DNA of 64,000 nucleotides from Bacilli bacterium (GTDB lineage Bacteria; Bacillota_I; Bacilli_A; RF39; UBA660). Made by a program: the position numbers and the translations under genes. This document shows positions 36,539 to 42,423 of this stretch, piece after piece. Location: assembly GCA_016297695.1 (NCBI GenBank), contig JAEDGC010000001.1, forward strand, positions 1 through 64,000, read 5' to 3'. Each line of letters starts with the position of its first letter. The stretch's first letter is position 1. The notes below the pieces were generated by a model. That model searched no databases, was not told the origin of the DNA, and saw only the letters and a program-made list of their open reading frames with translations.

Positions 36539-37983
36539 AAATTATATTTATTTAGTATATTTACAATAGCTGTAAATTGATCGTCGTGAATAATGTTATC
36601 AAGCTTAGAAAAGATTGTTGCGGAGGAGCCACCTACATATCTTGTATATGGATTGTCTAATTTTCCTAAAAAAGTATTGTGTCGAGCATCCGCATTCCAA
36701 AATACTATTTTCATAAAAGGAAGATTAACAGCTTTAAACCTCTTTTCCCACTTAGAAACTATATCATCTGCTGGTTTTGTTTCTAAAAAATTATCTATTT
36801 CCATATCAGAAATAATTATTAAAGCTTCAGGAACTTGTTTTGTTGCGGCAGCAGCTTCATATACAGCTTCAAGCATTCCATCTAAGTTAGTGTTAAAGCC
36901 TACATGACTCATAACTTTCTTATAGTTTTCTTCTATTGTAGCATTAGTGTCAAAAGTATATAAAGTTGGAATGTCTGTAAAAGTTAAAAACTTATTTTTA
37001 TAAGCCCCTTTGTTTCTATTTGCACAATATAAAGTTAAGCCAACTGCTACTTCCATAGGTCTACCATACATTGAACCACTAACATCCGCACAACATAATA
37101 TATCTGATGATGAATTGCTAAAATAGTCTGGAAGAGATTTCCACTGTAAATCTATTATATTTTTATCTATATTTTCATCAAATTTATAAAAATCAGTTAT
37201 TGCATGAATAATATCTGCGGGAGTTAGTGTCTTTGTATTGATAGAAGCTTTGTTATTAGATACTTCATTAAGATAATATCTATACCTAAGACCGCAATGT
37301 TTTGTAAATGTGTGAACATAATTTTTATGAGCAATAGAAGGAACAGTCTGAAAATTAATAGTATTCCAATCATTTGATGACATTTTAATTTCTGTTATAT
37401 CTAAATATTTTCTTAATTGTGAAAGAGTTTGTCTATATGCTTTAGAACTTATATTATTTACATGACAGAATTTCTTAGCTAATCTTTTTGATTCTGCGGA
37501 AGAAGCATTTTCACTTTTTAACCATTTAGCTAATAAGGAAATTGGTTTATTGTTGCTATAAGCAACTATATCTTTCTTTATCTGATTATATAAATACTCC
37601 CACATAGTTTTTTCACAAGGAGTATTTTCAAAAGTATAAAAGTCATCCCATCTTCCGTATTCGTGTACAAGATCAAAATTAGCTATACACTTTTCAGGAT
37701 CTATTGTTGCAAATTCCTTTAAAAGAATACGACCAATGCGTCTTTCCCCAAGTCCGTCTAAAATATCTCTTGTATAAAAAATAAGTTTGTCAGCAAGGTC
37801 TTTATCCTGTTCACGAGCTTCCAAATACATATTGATTATCTCCTGTTCAGAAGCATTTCTCTTGCCGCCTATTAAAGCAAACATATCTATAATTTTATTA
37901 CAAAGAGTATTATAAGCAAATGCTCCATTCTCTGTAGTTTTAACACTAAATAATTCAGTTAAATCTTTTACGCACTGATTCAT
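36529..37983 (-). CDS. Ro60/TROVE-like (DUF2828) HEAT-vWA protein
   Basis: 484 residues. N-terminal helical repeats (ILLKEFATIDPEKCIANFDLVHEYGRWDD; PISLLAKWLKSENASSAESKRLA; RKYLDITE) as in DUF2828/TROVE proteins, then a von Willebrand A domain with an intact MIDAS: DVSGSM (about 300-305), Thr in GFNTNLDG and Asp in ISDMEIDN. Ro60 relatives form a ring that holds misfolded RNA and, in bacteria, Y RNAs that mimic tRNA. The gene directly follows the tRNA cluster on the same strand. Confidence 0.82.
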   Translation of the reverse strand: MNQCVKDLTELFSVKTTENGAFAYNTLCNKIIDMFALIGGKRNASEQEIINMYLEAREQDKDLADKLIFYTRDILDGLGERRIGRILLKEFATIDPEKCIANFDLVHEYGRWDDFYTFENTPCEKTMWEYLYNQIKKDIVAYSNNKPISLLAKWLKSENASSAESKRLAKKFCHVNNISSKAYRQTLSQLRKYLDITEIKMSSNDWNTINFQTVPSIAHKNYVHTFTKHCGLRYRYYLNEVSNNKASINTKTLTPADIIHAITDFYKFDENIDKNIIDLQWKSLPDYFSNSSSDILCCADVSGSMYGRPMEVAVGLTLYCANRNKGAYKNKFLTFTDIPTLYTFDTNATIEENYKKVMSHVGFNTNLDGMLEAVYEAAAATKQVPEALIIISDMEIDNFLETKPADDIVSKWEKRFKAVNLPFMKIVFWNADARHNTFLGKLDNPYTRYVGGSSATIFSKLDNIIHDDQFTAIVNILNKYNLKG

Positions 37984-38002
37984 ATATTTTCTCCTTTATA
38001 AT

Positions 38003-38176
38003 AAAAGAAAAAGGGGATGCTTAACTTATTTTAAACATCTCCTATAAGCTCAAGATAGCCTTAAATAATTCCAATGCTTTTTATTATTTTTGCTGAAGCT
38101 ATCTTTCTAATAAAACAAGGCAATAATCTTCAATTTCTAATTGCTGAAATTGCCTTTATTGCGGTTATTAATAACC
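38003..38176 (-). terminator. Terminator and stacked hairpins ending the tRNA cluster
   Basis: In transcript order: a palindromic hairpin (38163-38176), AAGGCAAT/ATTGCCTT (38117-38156) with T-rich trailer, AAGATAGC/GCTATCTT (38052-38105), and a 9-bp stem at 38016-38039 followed by CCCC and a T-rich run, a good intrinsic terminator. No gene lies in 37984-38188. Confidence 0.7.
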
Positions 38177-38188
38177 TTCTTATTATTT

Positions 38189-38243
38189 AAGAGTATTAGC
38201 GTTACCCAGTTTGCACCACGAGGAGGTTACTCTTTTGCAAACC
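38189..38243 (-). ncRNA. HDV-like (theta-type) self-cleaving ribozyme after tRNA-Gln
   Basis: Begins at the base after the tRNA-Gln discriminator. P1 GGTTTGCA pairs TGCAAACT with a G-U at the cleavage site; P2 AAGAGTA pairs TACTCTT; between P2 and P1' lies ACCTCCTCGTGGT, the P3/L3 core shared with HDV ribozymes; then TGGGTAACGCTAA with the expected catalytic C before P2'. A nested pseudoknot of this order is diagnostic. Predicted to free the tRNA 3' end. Confidence 0.8.
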
Positions 38244-38315
38244 CTGGAATGGCTGGATTTGAACCAGCGGATGACGGAGTCAAAATCCGTTGCCTTCCCT
38301 CTTGGCTACATTCCA
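38244..38315 (-). tRNA. tRNA-Gln (UUG)
   Basis: Acceptor TGGAATG/CATTCCA, anticodon arm ACGGA-TTTTGAC-TCCGT, T arm GCTGG-TTCAAAT-CCAGC. No CCA encoded; the ribozyme starts right after discriminator G. No insertion. Confidence 0.92.
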
Positions 38316-38516
38316 ATATCAGAGAATAAAAGAATAACCTTTTATTCTCAACTCTATTAACCAAAAACTATAATAGTTAAAAAATGAAGTAAATAATATT
38401 GTTGCTAATACTATTCCTTTTTATTTTTCACCTATCAATACAAAACATTGGATTTTATGTTGTTTAATCATGGACTTCAAGAATTTAACTTTTTAGAGTA
38501 AAAGAGGTATCCTTGA
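38316..38516 (-). other. tRNA spacer, 201 bp
   Basis: AT-rich. Contains one 11-bp hairpin (GAGAATAAAAG with its complement) near the tRNA-Gln 5' end and a short AACTATTATAGTT palindrome. No gene or ribozyme core seen. Confidence 0.4.
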
Positions 38517-38592
38517 TGGTGTGGGATAGGGGAGTCGAACCCCCCGTCCTCTGATTGGAAGCCAGATATACTAACCATTATACGAATCCCAC
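38517..38592 (-). tRNA. tRNA-Gly (UCC)
   Basis: Acceptor GTGGGAT/ATCCCAC, discriminator A, encoded CCA, loop CTTCCAA. Canonical. Confidence 0.93.
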
Positions 38593-38600
38593 AAAACAAT

Positions 38601-38671
38601 ACTGGAGTATAAATTCAAATTATGTAATGTTTGCTTACGAGGCAAGTTGTGTATTTTTGAAACACTCCAGT
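38601..38671 (-). tRNA. Degenerate tRNA-Thr-like (CGU)
   Basis: Acceptor ACTGGAG/CTCCAGT perfect; anticodon hairpin TTGC-CTCGTAA-GCAA; T arm ATAA-TTTGAAT-TTAT. D arm is weak, lacks GG, and no CCA is encoded. May be a decayed tRNA or a tRNA mimic like the inserted elements nearby. Confidence 0.45.
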
Positions 38672-38818
38672 AAAAAAATGATAATTTTTTATAGTTTATT
38701 GTTTTTGGACTTATCAATCCAAAACTAGAATATTTAATCAGAAGTTTTAAGTCTTTGTAAATATTCAAATCTAGACTATGGTAACGGCAACGGGATTTGA
38801 ACCCATATTATTAGCGTG

Positions 38819-39680
38819 TGGTGATAAAAATAAGATTTGAACTTATATTTTAGACCATTCTTCATCAGAATATTGTTTTATTTCACAAACTTTTCTTGGT
38901 AATTTGAATTTATCACACCATTTTCTAATAGTATTATCAGAAACTTTAAATTGCTCACCTATTTTAGTAAATGGTGTTGTTCTAATTAAATCTTTTAACT
39001 CATCTCTTGTAACTGGCATTGATTCCAAAGGAATTGTTTTATGTTTAGCATTACAACTTCGACATCTTATTGTCGTTTCTTTTGTAAGCTCTTTCCCACA
39101 ATCAATACAGTAATTTTTCTTTTTAAGAGAGGTTTGTTTCATTCGATTTGTTGTTGGAAGTTGCATATTGCAATTTGGACAAACCCAACGAAGATTTTCT
39201 AATCGATCATCTTTATTATTGCCATTTATATGGTCAAGAATTAATGTTAATTCTTTTCCTTGCCATACTGGCTCTTGCCCACAAATAGCACATTGATAAG
39301 AAGAATATTCTCCTTTTTTATACCAGCGTCTAAGTGTGCTTTGATCAGCTGTAGAATTTTCTATAAAGATATTATCTTCATTTCTTTCAATAGCATTACT
39401 ATTTACTTTTTTAAAATGTGAAACATCAATATCAAATTCTTCAACCTTTTTTTGAATACGATTTTTTAAATCTCCAGAATTGCAATTATAGCCTAATCGC
39501 CTTCCCAAATCTCTCCAAGAATTAGCTTGTGAAACAATTAAACTTAATTCTTCTTTTGAATATGAATTTAAAAGTGACATAATTTTCAGTCCTTTCTTTT
39601 TTTTTATGTTATATATACTGAAAATTAAGTTCAACTTTTTGAACTCGATTGTCCAAAGTTTTTCATTAAACTATTCCATC
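38819..39680 (-). mobile_element. tRNA-like intron with HNH endonuclease in tRNA-Glu-like gene
   Basis: Ends form a tRNA mimic: acceptor GATGGAA/TTTTATC plus ACCA, D-arm-like GTTT..AAAC, T arm ATAAG-TTCAAAT-CTTAT, and an anticodon stem TTTGGAC/GTCTAAA that encloses the HNH gene. The HNH stop codon lies in the mimic's T arm. Only about 120 nt are non-coding, too few for a group I core. Confidence 0.78.
38843..39580 (-). CDS. HNH homing endonuclease inside a tRNA-like intron
   Basis: 245 residues from ATG (39580) behind AAAGGA. HNH core LTLILDHINGNNKDDRLENLRWVCPNCN, preceded by a Cys pair (YQCAICGQEP) and followed by a second zinc ribbon (YCIDCGKEL...CRSC) and a C-terminal helix-turn-helix (FTKIGEQFKVSDNTIRKW). 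A 10-bp inverted repeat (AATTTTCAGT, 39581-39590 and 39617-39626) encloses the ribosome site and may mask it. Probably homes into tRNA anticodon-loop sequences. Confidence 0.93.
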   Translation of the reverse strand: MSLLNSYSKEELSLIVSQANSWRDLGRRLGYNCNSGDLKNRIQKKVEEFDIDVSHFKKVNSNAIERNEDNIFIENSTADQSTLRRWYKKGEYSSYQCAICGQEPVWQGKELTLILDHINGNNKDDRLENLRWVCPNCNMQLPTTNRMKQTSLKKKNYCIDCGKELTKETTIRCRSCNAKHKTIPLESMPVTRDELKDLIRTTPFTKIGEQFKVSDNTIRKWCDKFKLPRKVCEIKQYSDEEWSKI

Positions 39681-39716
39681 AAGGGCTGATGTCCTGACCT
39701 TTTAGACGATGCCGCC

Positions 39717-39827
39717 ATATTGTAGATTACTTTGCCTTATTTTTTGTAGAGAGTTTAAGCCACGAGCCACATACTTGAATTAATCAATCGGTGGTAGTTT
39801 ATCTACTTAATCCATGTTTATTCTCTC
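39717..39827 (-). other. tRNA spacer, 111 bp
   Basis: Between tRNA-Glu-like and the pseudoknot. Holds GTAGAT/ATCTAC ends and a CTCGTGG block that faintly recalls an HDV-type L3 core, but I could not build a full fold. Confidence 0.3.
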
Positions 39828-39880
39828 TATATAATCAGTTTTAATTTAGTTCCGCAGGCTAATTATATAAGAAACTGCGG
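39828..39880 (-). ncRNA. H-type pseudoknot after tRNA-Tyr
   Basis: Stem A CCGCAG/CTGCGG interlocks with stem B TATATAAT/ATTATATA (order A-B-A'-B'). U-rich loop 1 and an AAATTAAAA loop 3 suggest a triple-helix pseudoknot. Starts one base after the tRNA CCA. Same design as 40130-40177 with compensating stem changes. Confidence 0.65.
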
Positions 39881-39881
39881 C

Positions 39882-39969
39882 TGGTGGATGAGGCAGGAAT
39901 CGAACCTGCGTTGTATCTTACGTGACGGGTTTACAGCCCGCTGCATTCGCCATCTATGCTTACTCATCC
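39882..39969 (-). tRNA. tRNA-Tyr (GUA)
   Basis: Acceptor GGATGAG/CTCATCC, A, CCA; loop CTGTAAA; long variable arm; T loop TTCGATT. Canonical class II. Confidence 0.95.
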
Positions 39970-40011
39970 ATACTGAAAAGTTTAAGTTTTTATTTTTCAA
40001 ACTGTATATAT

Positions 40012-40040
40012 ATTATAACAAAAATTTTTAAAAAATTCAA
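40012..40040 (-). promoter_or_regulatory. Promoter TTGAAT-N17-TATAAT inside the tRNA cluster
   Basis: TATAAT 40012-40017, TTGAAT 40035-40040; starts just downstream of tRNA-Trp and reads into tRNA-Tyr. Confidence 0.75.
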
Positions 40041-40049
40041 ATCAGTTTT

Positions 40050-40125
40050 TGGCAGGAACAATAAGATTTAAACCTATATCCACGCTTTTGGAGAGCGTAA
40101 TTCTATTCTATTAAACCATACTCCT
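40050..40125 (-). tRNA. tRNA-Trp (CCA)
   Basis: Acceptor AGGAGTA/TGTTCCT, G, CCA; anticodon arm ACGCT-CTCCAAA-AGCGT; T arm ATAGG-TTTAAAT-CTTAT. Confidence 0.9.
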
Positions 40126-40129
40126 ATAT

Positions 40130-40177
40130 GGTATTCGTATTTAATTTGGATCCGCAGACGAATACCAAACAACTGCG
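40130..40177 (-). ncRNA. H-type pseudoknot after tRNA-Asn
   Basis: Stem A CGCAG/CTGCG and stem B GGTATTCGT/ACGAATACC interlock; loops TTGTTT and CCAAATTAAAT match the copy at 39828-39880. It fills the whole gap between tRNA-Asn and tRNA-Trp. Confidence 0.68.
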
Positions 40178-40179
40178 AC

Positions 40180-40255
40180 TGGCTCCTGAAGTCAGATTTG
40201 GACTGACGACCTCCGCATTAACAGTGCGTTGCTCTACCGGCTGAGCTATTCAGGA
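40180..40255 (-). tRNA. tRNA-Asn (GUU)
   Basis: Acceptor TCCTGAA/TTCAGGA, G, CCA; loop CTGTTAA; all arms good. Confidence 0.95.
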
Positions 40256-40322
40256 ATATTTGGGCGGCTTCCTCTATTCAGAAACACATTAAGTCATACA
40301 AGTAACATTGTGACACCCTATA

Positions 40323-40471
40323 TGGTGTGTCCACTGGGGATCGAACCCAGACTCACGCCTTAATGGTGCTGAAAATAAGCTGTGAACTTATATTTTTTCC
40401 TATTAAGGAAAAAGTTTTTTCTATTAAACTATTTCAACAAGGGCGTTGTGATACCATTTCACCATGGACAC
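40323..40471 (-). tRNA. Split tRNA-Lys (UUU) with a 75-nt tRNA-like intron
   Basis: 5' half 40471-40439, 3' half 40363-40323. Acceptor GTGTCCA/TGGACAC, A, CCA; D arm GTGA/TCAC; anticodon stem ACGCC/GGCGT perfect; T arm CTGGG-TTCGATC-CCCAG. Removing 40364-40438 gives loop CUUUUAA, the canonical Lys loop, 74 nt in all. Without removal no 7-nt loop exists. Insertion point is between U34 and U35. Confidence 0.9.
40364..40438 (-). mobile_element. 75-nt tRNA-like intron in tRNA-Lys
   Basis: A full cloverleaf: acceptor GTTGAAA/TTTCAGC, A, CCA; D arm GTTT-AATAGAAA-AAAC without GG; anticodon arm TTTTC-CTTAATA-GGAAA; T arm ATAAG-TTCACAG-CTTAT. Ends coincide with the breaks of the host tRNA. Shares TAGTTTAAT and the ATAAG/CTTAT T stem with the element in the Glu-like gene. 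Probably a processing substrate, not a decoder. Confidence 0.85.
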
Positions 40472-40482
40472 ATATTAACGAA

Positions 40483-40567
40483 GAATATTATTAATGAACA
40501 TTTTAATAATATTCCTCTCTCGAATAACTCTAAAAAATAATAAAACCAAACTCTGCATAATGTTCAT
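40483..40567 (-). ncRNA. Hairpin with long-range loop pairing upstream of tRNA-Lys
   Basis: 12-bp stem GAATATTATTAA/TTAATAATATTC whose 8-nt loop plus flanks (AATGTTCAT) is complementary to ATGAACATT at 40559-40567, so a pseudoknot or kissing fold is possible. Lies in the 199-bp spacer 40472-40670, where no gene is seen. Confidence 0.5.
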
Positions 40568-40670
40568 CCGCACGAATTGAATTTTATTAATAAAAGAGAG
40601 ATTTTACTTTTTAAAAGGTGTTCTATTTCTGCTTGTTCGATGACCTATGCCAGAACACTCATATTGTAGC

Positions 40671-40746
40671 CCCCAACATCTGGATTTTAACCAGAATCTC
40701 ATCTAAGATAAAATTATGTGTTTTAACAGTTAAACTATACGTGGGG
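40671..40746 (-). tRNA. Degenerate tRNA-like sequence
   Basis: Good T arm TCTGG-TTAAAAT-CCAGA and D arm GTTT-AACTGTTA-AAAC; acceptor CCCCACG/TGTTGGG has one mismatch. The anticodon arm does not fold without a bulge, so identity cannot be given. No CCA. Confidence 0.4.
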
Positions 40747-40749
40747 CAA

Positions 40750-40824
40750 TGGTGGCGGAGGCTGGAATCGAACCAACGACACTCGCCTTATGAGGGCGAT
40801 GAGCTACCACTGCTCTACTCCGCA
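40750..40824 (-). tRNA. tRNA-Met (CAU)
   Basis: Anticodon arm TCGCC-CTCATAA-GGCGA; acceptor GCGGAG/CTCCGC with an unpaired 1-72 position (T and C), A, CCA. The 1-72 mismatch recalls initiator tRNA, but the anticodon stem lacks three G-C pairs. Confidence 0.88.
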
Positions 40825-40871
40825 GTATAGAAGTTTGAGTTTTTATTTTTTATTTCTCAAACTGTATATAT

Positions 40872-40900
40872 ATTATAACAAAAATTTTTTAAAATTTCAA
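40872..40900 (-). promoter_or_regulatory. Promoter TTGAAA-N17-TATAAT for the distal tRNA operon
   Basis: TATAAT 40872-40877, TTGAAA 40895-40900, reading into tRNA-Met. Confidence 0.8.
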
Positions 40901-41325
40901 AAGTAACAAATGTAATCAACATCTTCGTCATAACTTGGAGTTTCAAAATTTTTATACATTCTTTCAATAACTGACTCAGGAACGACTCTTTGTCTATTTG
41001 AATTTCTTTCAAGAGCAGTATCAATTGGAGTTTTACAATAGCAAATTACATTATTACAATTGTATTCTCTACCAATATCAGTAATAATTTTTCTATCTTT
41101 TTTTCGGATATTGGTAGCATCAAAAATAACATTCTCACCAAGAGATAAATAATTTCTTATTCTTGAATAAGCAAGAGAAAAAACTTCTTTGCCATTGCCT
41201 TGAATGTTTTCATCTCCGTATAATTCTTCTCTAATGGAATCAGTTGAAACAATGTTACCATTGAAAAATTTTGCAATTGTAGATTTACCACTTGCGGGGA
41301 TGCCGCACATTATGATTAAATTCAT
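40897..41325 (-). CDS. P-loop kinase, polynucleotide-kinase-like
   Basis: 142 residues from the ATG behind GTGGAG. Walker A GIPASGKST near residue 9, VSTDSIREELYG, IFDATNIRKKDRK and RQRVVPESVIERMYKNFE: the AAA_33/T4 Pnk kinase-domain pattern. There is no phosphatase domain. Would phosphorylate 5'-OH RNA or DNA ends. Located in the middle of the tRNA cluster, which supports a role in tRNA end repair. Confidence 0.87.
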   Translation of the reverse strand: MNLIIMCGIPASGKSTIAKFFNGNIVSTDSIREELYGDENIQGNGKEVFSLAYSRIRNYLSLGENVIFDATNIRKKDRKIITDIGREYNCNNVICYCKTPIDTALERNSNRQRVVPESVIERMYKNFETPSYDEDVDYICYF

Positions 41326-41555
41326 TCTATGCTCCACTTTCTAAATAAGTTGATTATTTCCTCAGAAGGTTCAGAATCAAACTCAACAGTAAGAACGCCA
41401 GATAAATCAATAGAGAAAATTCCCATAATTGACTTACCATCTACCGCATAGTGCATATTCCTAACAGTGATTCTACCATTAAACTTGTTTGCCGCATCAA
41501 CAAAAGACTTAACATCATCTATTGTATTCAGCTTCATTTTAAATAAACTCTGCAT
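41322..41555 (-). CDS. HPr-like protein
   Basis: 77 residues. VDAANKFNGRITVRNMHYAVDGKSIMGIFSIDLSGVLTVEFDSEPSEE follows the HPr fold pattern (VDGKSIMG is highly typical). The phospho-acceptor His of true HPr is not where expected, so it may mimic HPr to affect host sugar uptake or catabolite control. Overlaps the kinase by 4 bp. Confidence 0.7.
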   Translation of the reverse strand: MQSLFKMKLNTIDDVKSFVDAANKFNGRITVRNMHYAVDGKSIMGIFSIDLSGVLTVEFDSEPSEEIINLFRKWSIE

Positions 41556-41586
41556 TTTTTTAACTCCTTTCTTAATTTCTATAAAT

Positions 41587-41615
41587 ATTATAACAAAAAT
41601 TTTTTAAAATTTCAA
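41587..41615 (-). promoter_or_regulatory. Promoter TTGAAA-N17-TATAAT for the HPr-kinase pair
   Basis: TATAAT 41587-41592, TTGAAA 41610-41615. Confidence 0.8.
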
Positions 41616-41620
41616 TAAAC

Positions 41621-41657
41621 AAAAAAAGGGGAAGAGCAGAAAACTAAGTTCTGCTCT
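41621..41657 (-). terminator. Terminator of the upstream tRNA operon
   Basis: Stem AGAGCAGAA/TTCTGCTCT, then CCCC and seven T on the minus strand. Confidence 0.88.
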
Positions 41658-41682
41658 TTAAGAAAAGGAATGTTGTTACAAG

Positions 41683-41771
41683 TGGCGGCGGACAAAGGTG
41701 TCGATCCCTATAGGAGTAAACCTACGCATTGTTTTCAAGACAAGCCTAATTGCCGAATTAGTTTATCCGCC
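41683..41771 (-). tRNA. tRNA-Ser (UGA)
   Basis: Acceptor GGCGGAT/GTCCGCC, G, CCA; loop CTTGAAA; long variable arm. T loop ATCGACA is slightly unusual. Confidence 0.9.
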
Positions 41772-41781
41772 GTATATAAAA

Positions 41782-41838
41782 CTGGACTGTCTTTTGATTA
41801 TTTACTTCGACTTGCGAGCAGTCCAGAGTAGTAAATAA
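41782..41838 (-). ncRNA. Long-stem pseudoknot upstream of tRNA-Ser
   Basis: A TTATTTACT/AGTAAATAA (9 bp) and B CTGGACTG/CAGTCCAG (8 bp) in order A-B-A'-B'. Middle contains GCTCGCAAGTCG. Possibly the 3' part of a larger RNA covering 41839-42164. Confidence 0.6.
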
Positions 41839-42164
41839 CCTCTTGTTAGTCATCTGCTACGAAGCAGCTCGGCGGCAGTATATATCATTTCAACTTACCG
41901 CAGGCTGCAAGCCTTTTTCTAACAAAAATATTAAGAAGAAGCCTTCAGCCATAGGAGCAGCTTCCATGCATCCTTACTAACGAGATGTGTAAGGACATTA
42001 GATTATGATTCTTTTAAAATTAATGGTTGTCCTATCCTTGAGAAGTTGCTGTTATGCTCGCTTGATAGATGACTATTTAAGCTACACTGTTACACCATTC
42101 AATAAAATTTAAAAATCGACTCTAATGTTTACTACCCGCCTATATTCACAGCTCTTAATATTGT
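41839..42164 (-). ncRNA. Candidate structured non-coding RNA between two tRNA-Ser genes
   Basis: 326 bp without ORF but with many short stems: CTGCT/AGCAG around TCGT, GGCT/AGCC, TCCTTAC/GTAAGGA (41.97-42.00 kb), GGAAGC/GCTTCC-type pairs, richer in G/C than other spacers. Position beside tRNAs and size recall GOLLD-type RNAs, but I cannot match the consensus by eye. Confidence 0.4.
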
Positions 42165-42259
42165 TGGCGGAGGCGGACGGACTTGAACCATCACACCAGT
42201 ATAAACTGATTACTCTCGGTTTAGCAAACCGATCCCTTACCAATTAGGGTTACGCCTCC
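42165..42259 (-). tRNA. tRNA-Ser (GCU)
   Basis: Acceptor GGAGGCG/CGCCTCC, G, CCA; CGGT-TTGCTAA-ACCG; long variable arm; T loop TTCAAGT. Confidence 0.94.
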
Positions 42260-42264
42260 ATATA

Positions 42265-42341
42265 TGGTACGGAGATTGAGATTCGAACTCAAGATCTTCT
42301 GAATATCAGTCAGATGCTTTAACCAACTAAGCCATCTCCGC
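42265..42341 (-). tRNA. tRNA-Ile (GAU)
   Basis: Acceptor GCGGAGA/TCTCCGT, A, CCA; TCTGA-CTGATAT-TCAGA; canonical T arm. Confidence 0.95.
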
Positions 42342-42346
42342 ATATT

Positions 42347-42423
42347 TGGTACGAGTGCTGGGATTCGAACCCAGAAACGGAGGTACTTGAAGCCTCTGTG
42401 TCTACCAATTGCACCACACTCGT
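42347..42423 (-). tRNA. tRNA-Leu (CAA)
   Basis: Acceptor ACGAGTG/CACTCGT, A, CCA; loop TTCAAGT in stem GAGGC/ACCTC with a C-A at its base; short variable loop, unlike class II Leu tRNAs of the host. Confidence 0.88.

Larger units (their letters stand above)
38779..39716 (-). tRNA. Split tRNA-Glu-like (UUC) with 862-nt insertion in the anticodon loop
   Basis: 5' half 39716-39681, 3' half 38818-38779 with CCA. Acceptor GGCGGCA/TGCCGTT, Glu-type D arm GTCTAAAAGGTCAGGAC, T arm ATGGG-TTCAAAT-CCCGT. Rejoined loop is CCTTCAC: UUC, but with C at position 33 instead of U and one C-A mismatch in the stem, so it may be impaired. The insert (38819-39680) is a tRNA-like element with an HNH gene. Confidence 0.75.

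Noticed and set aside
38672..38778. Further tRNA upstream of the Thr-like element
   Set aside because: TAGTCTA/TAAACTA ends and a TTTTGGA/TCCAAAA repeat exist, but no T arm lies in the correct place.
40671..40746. Ochre suppressor tRNA (UUA loop)
   Set aside because: The UUA reading needs a bulged anticodon stem and an unusual loop; evidence too weak.
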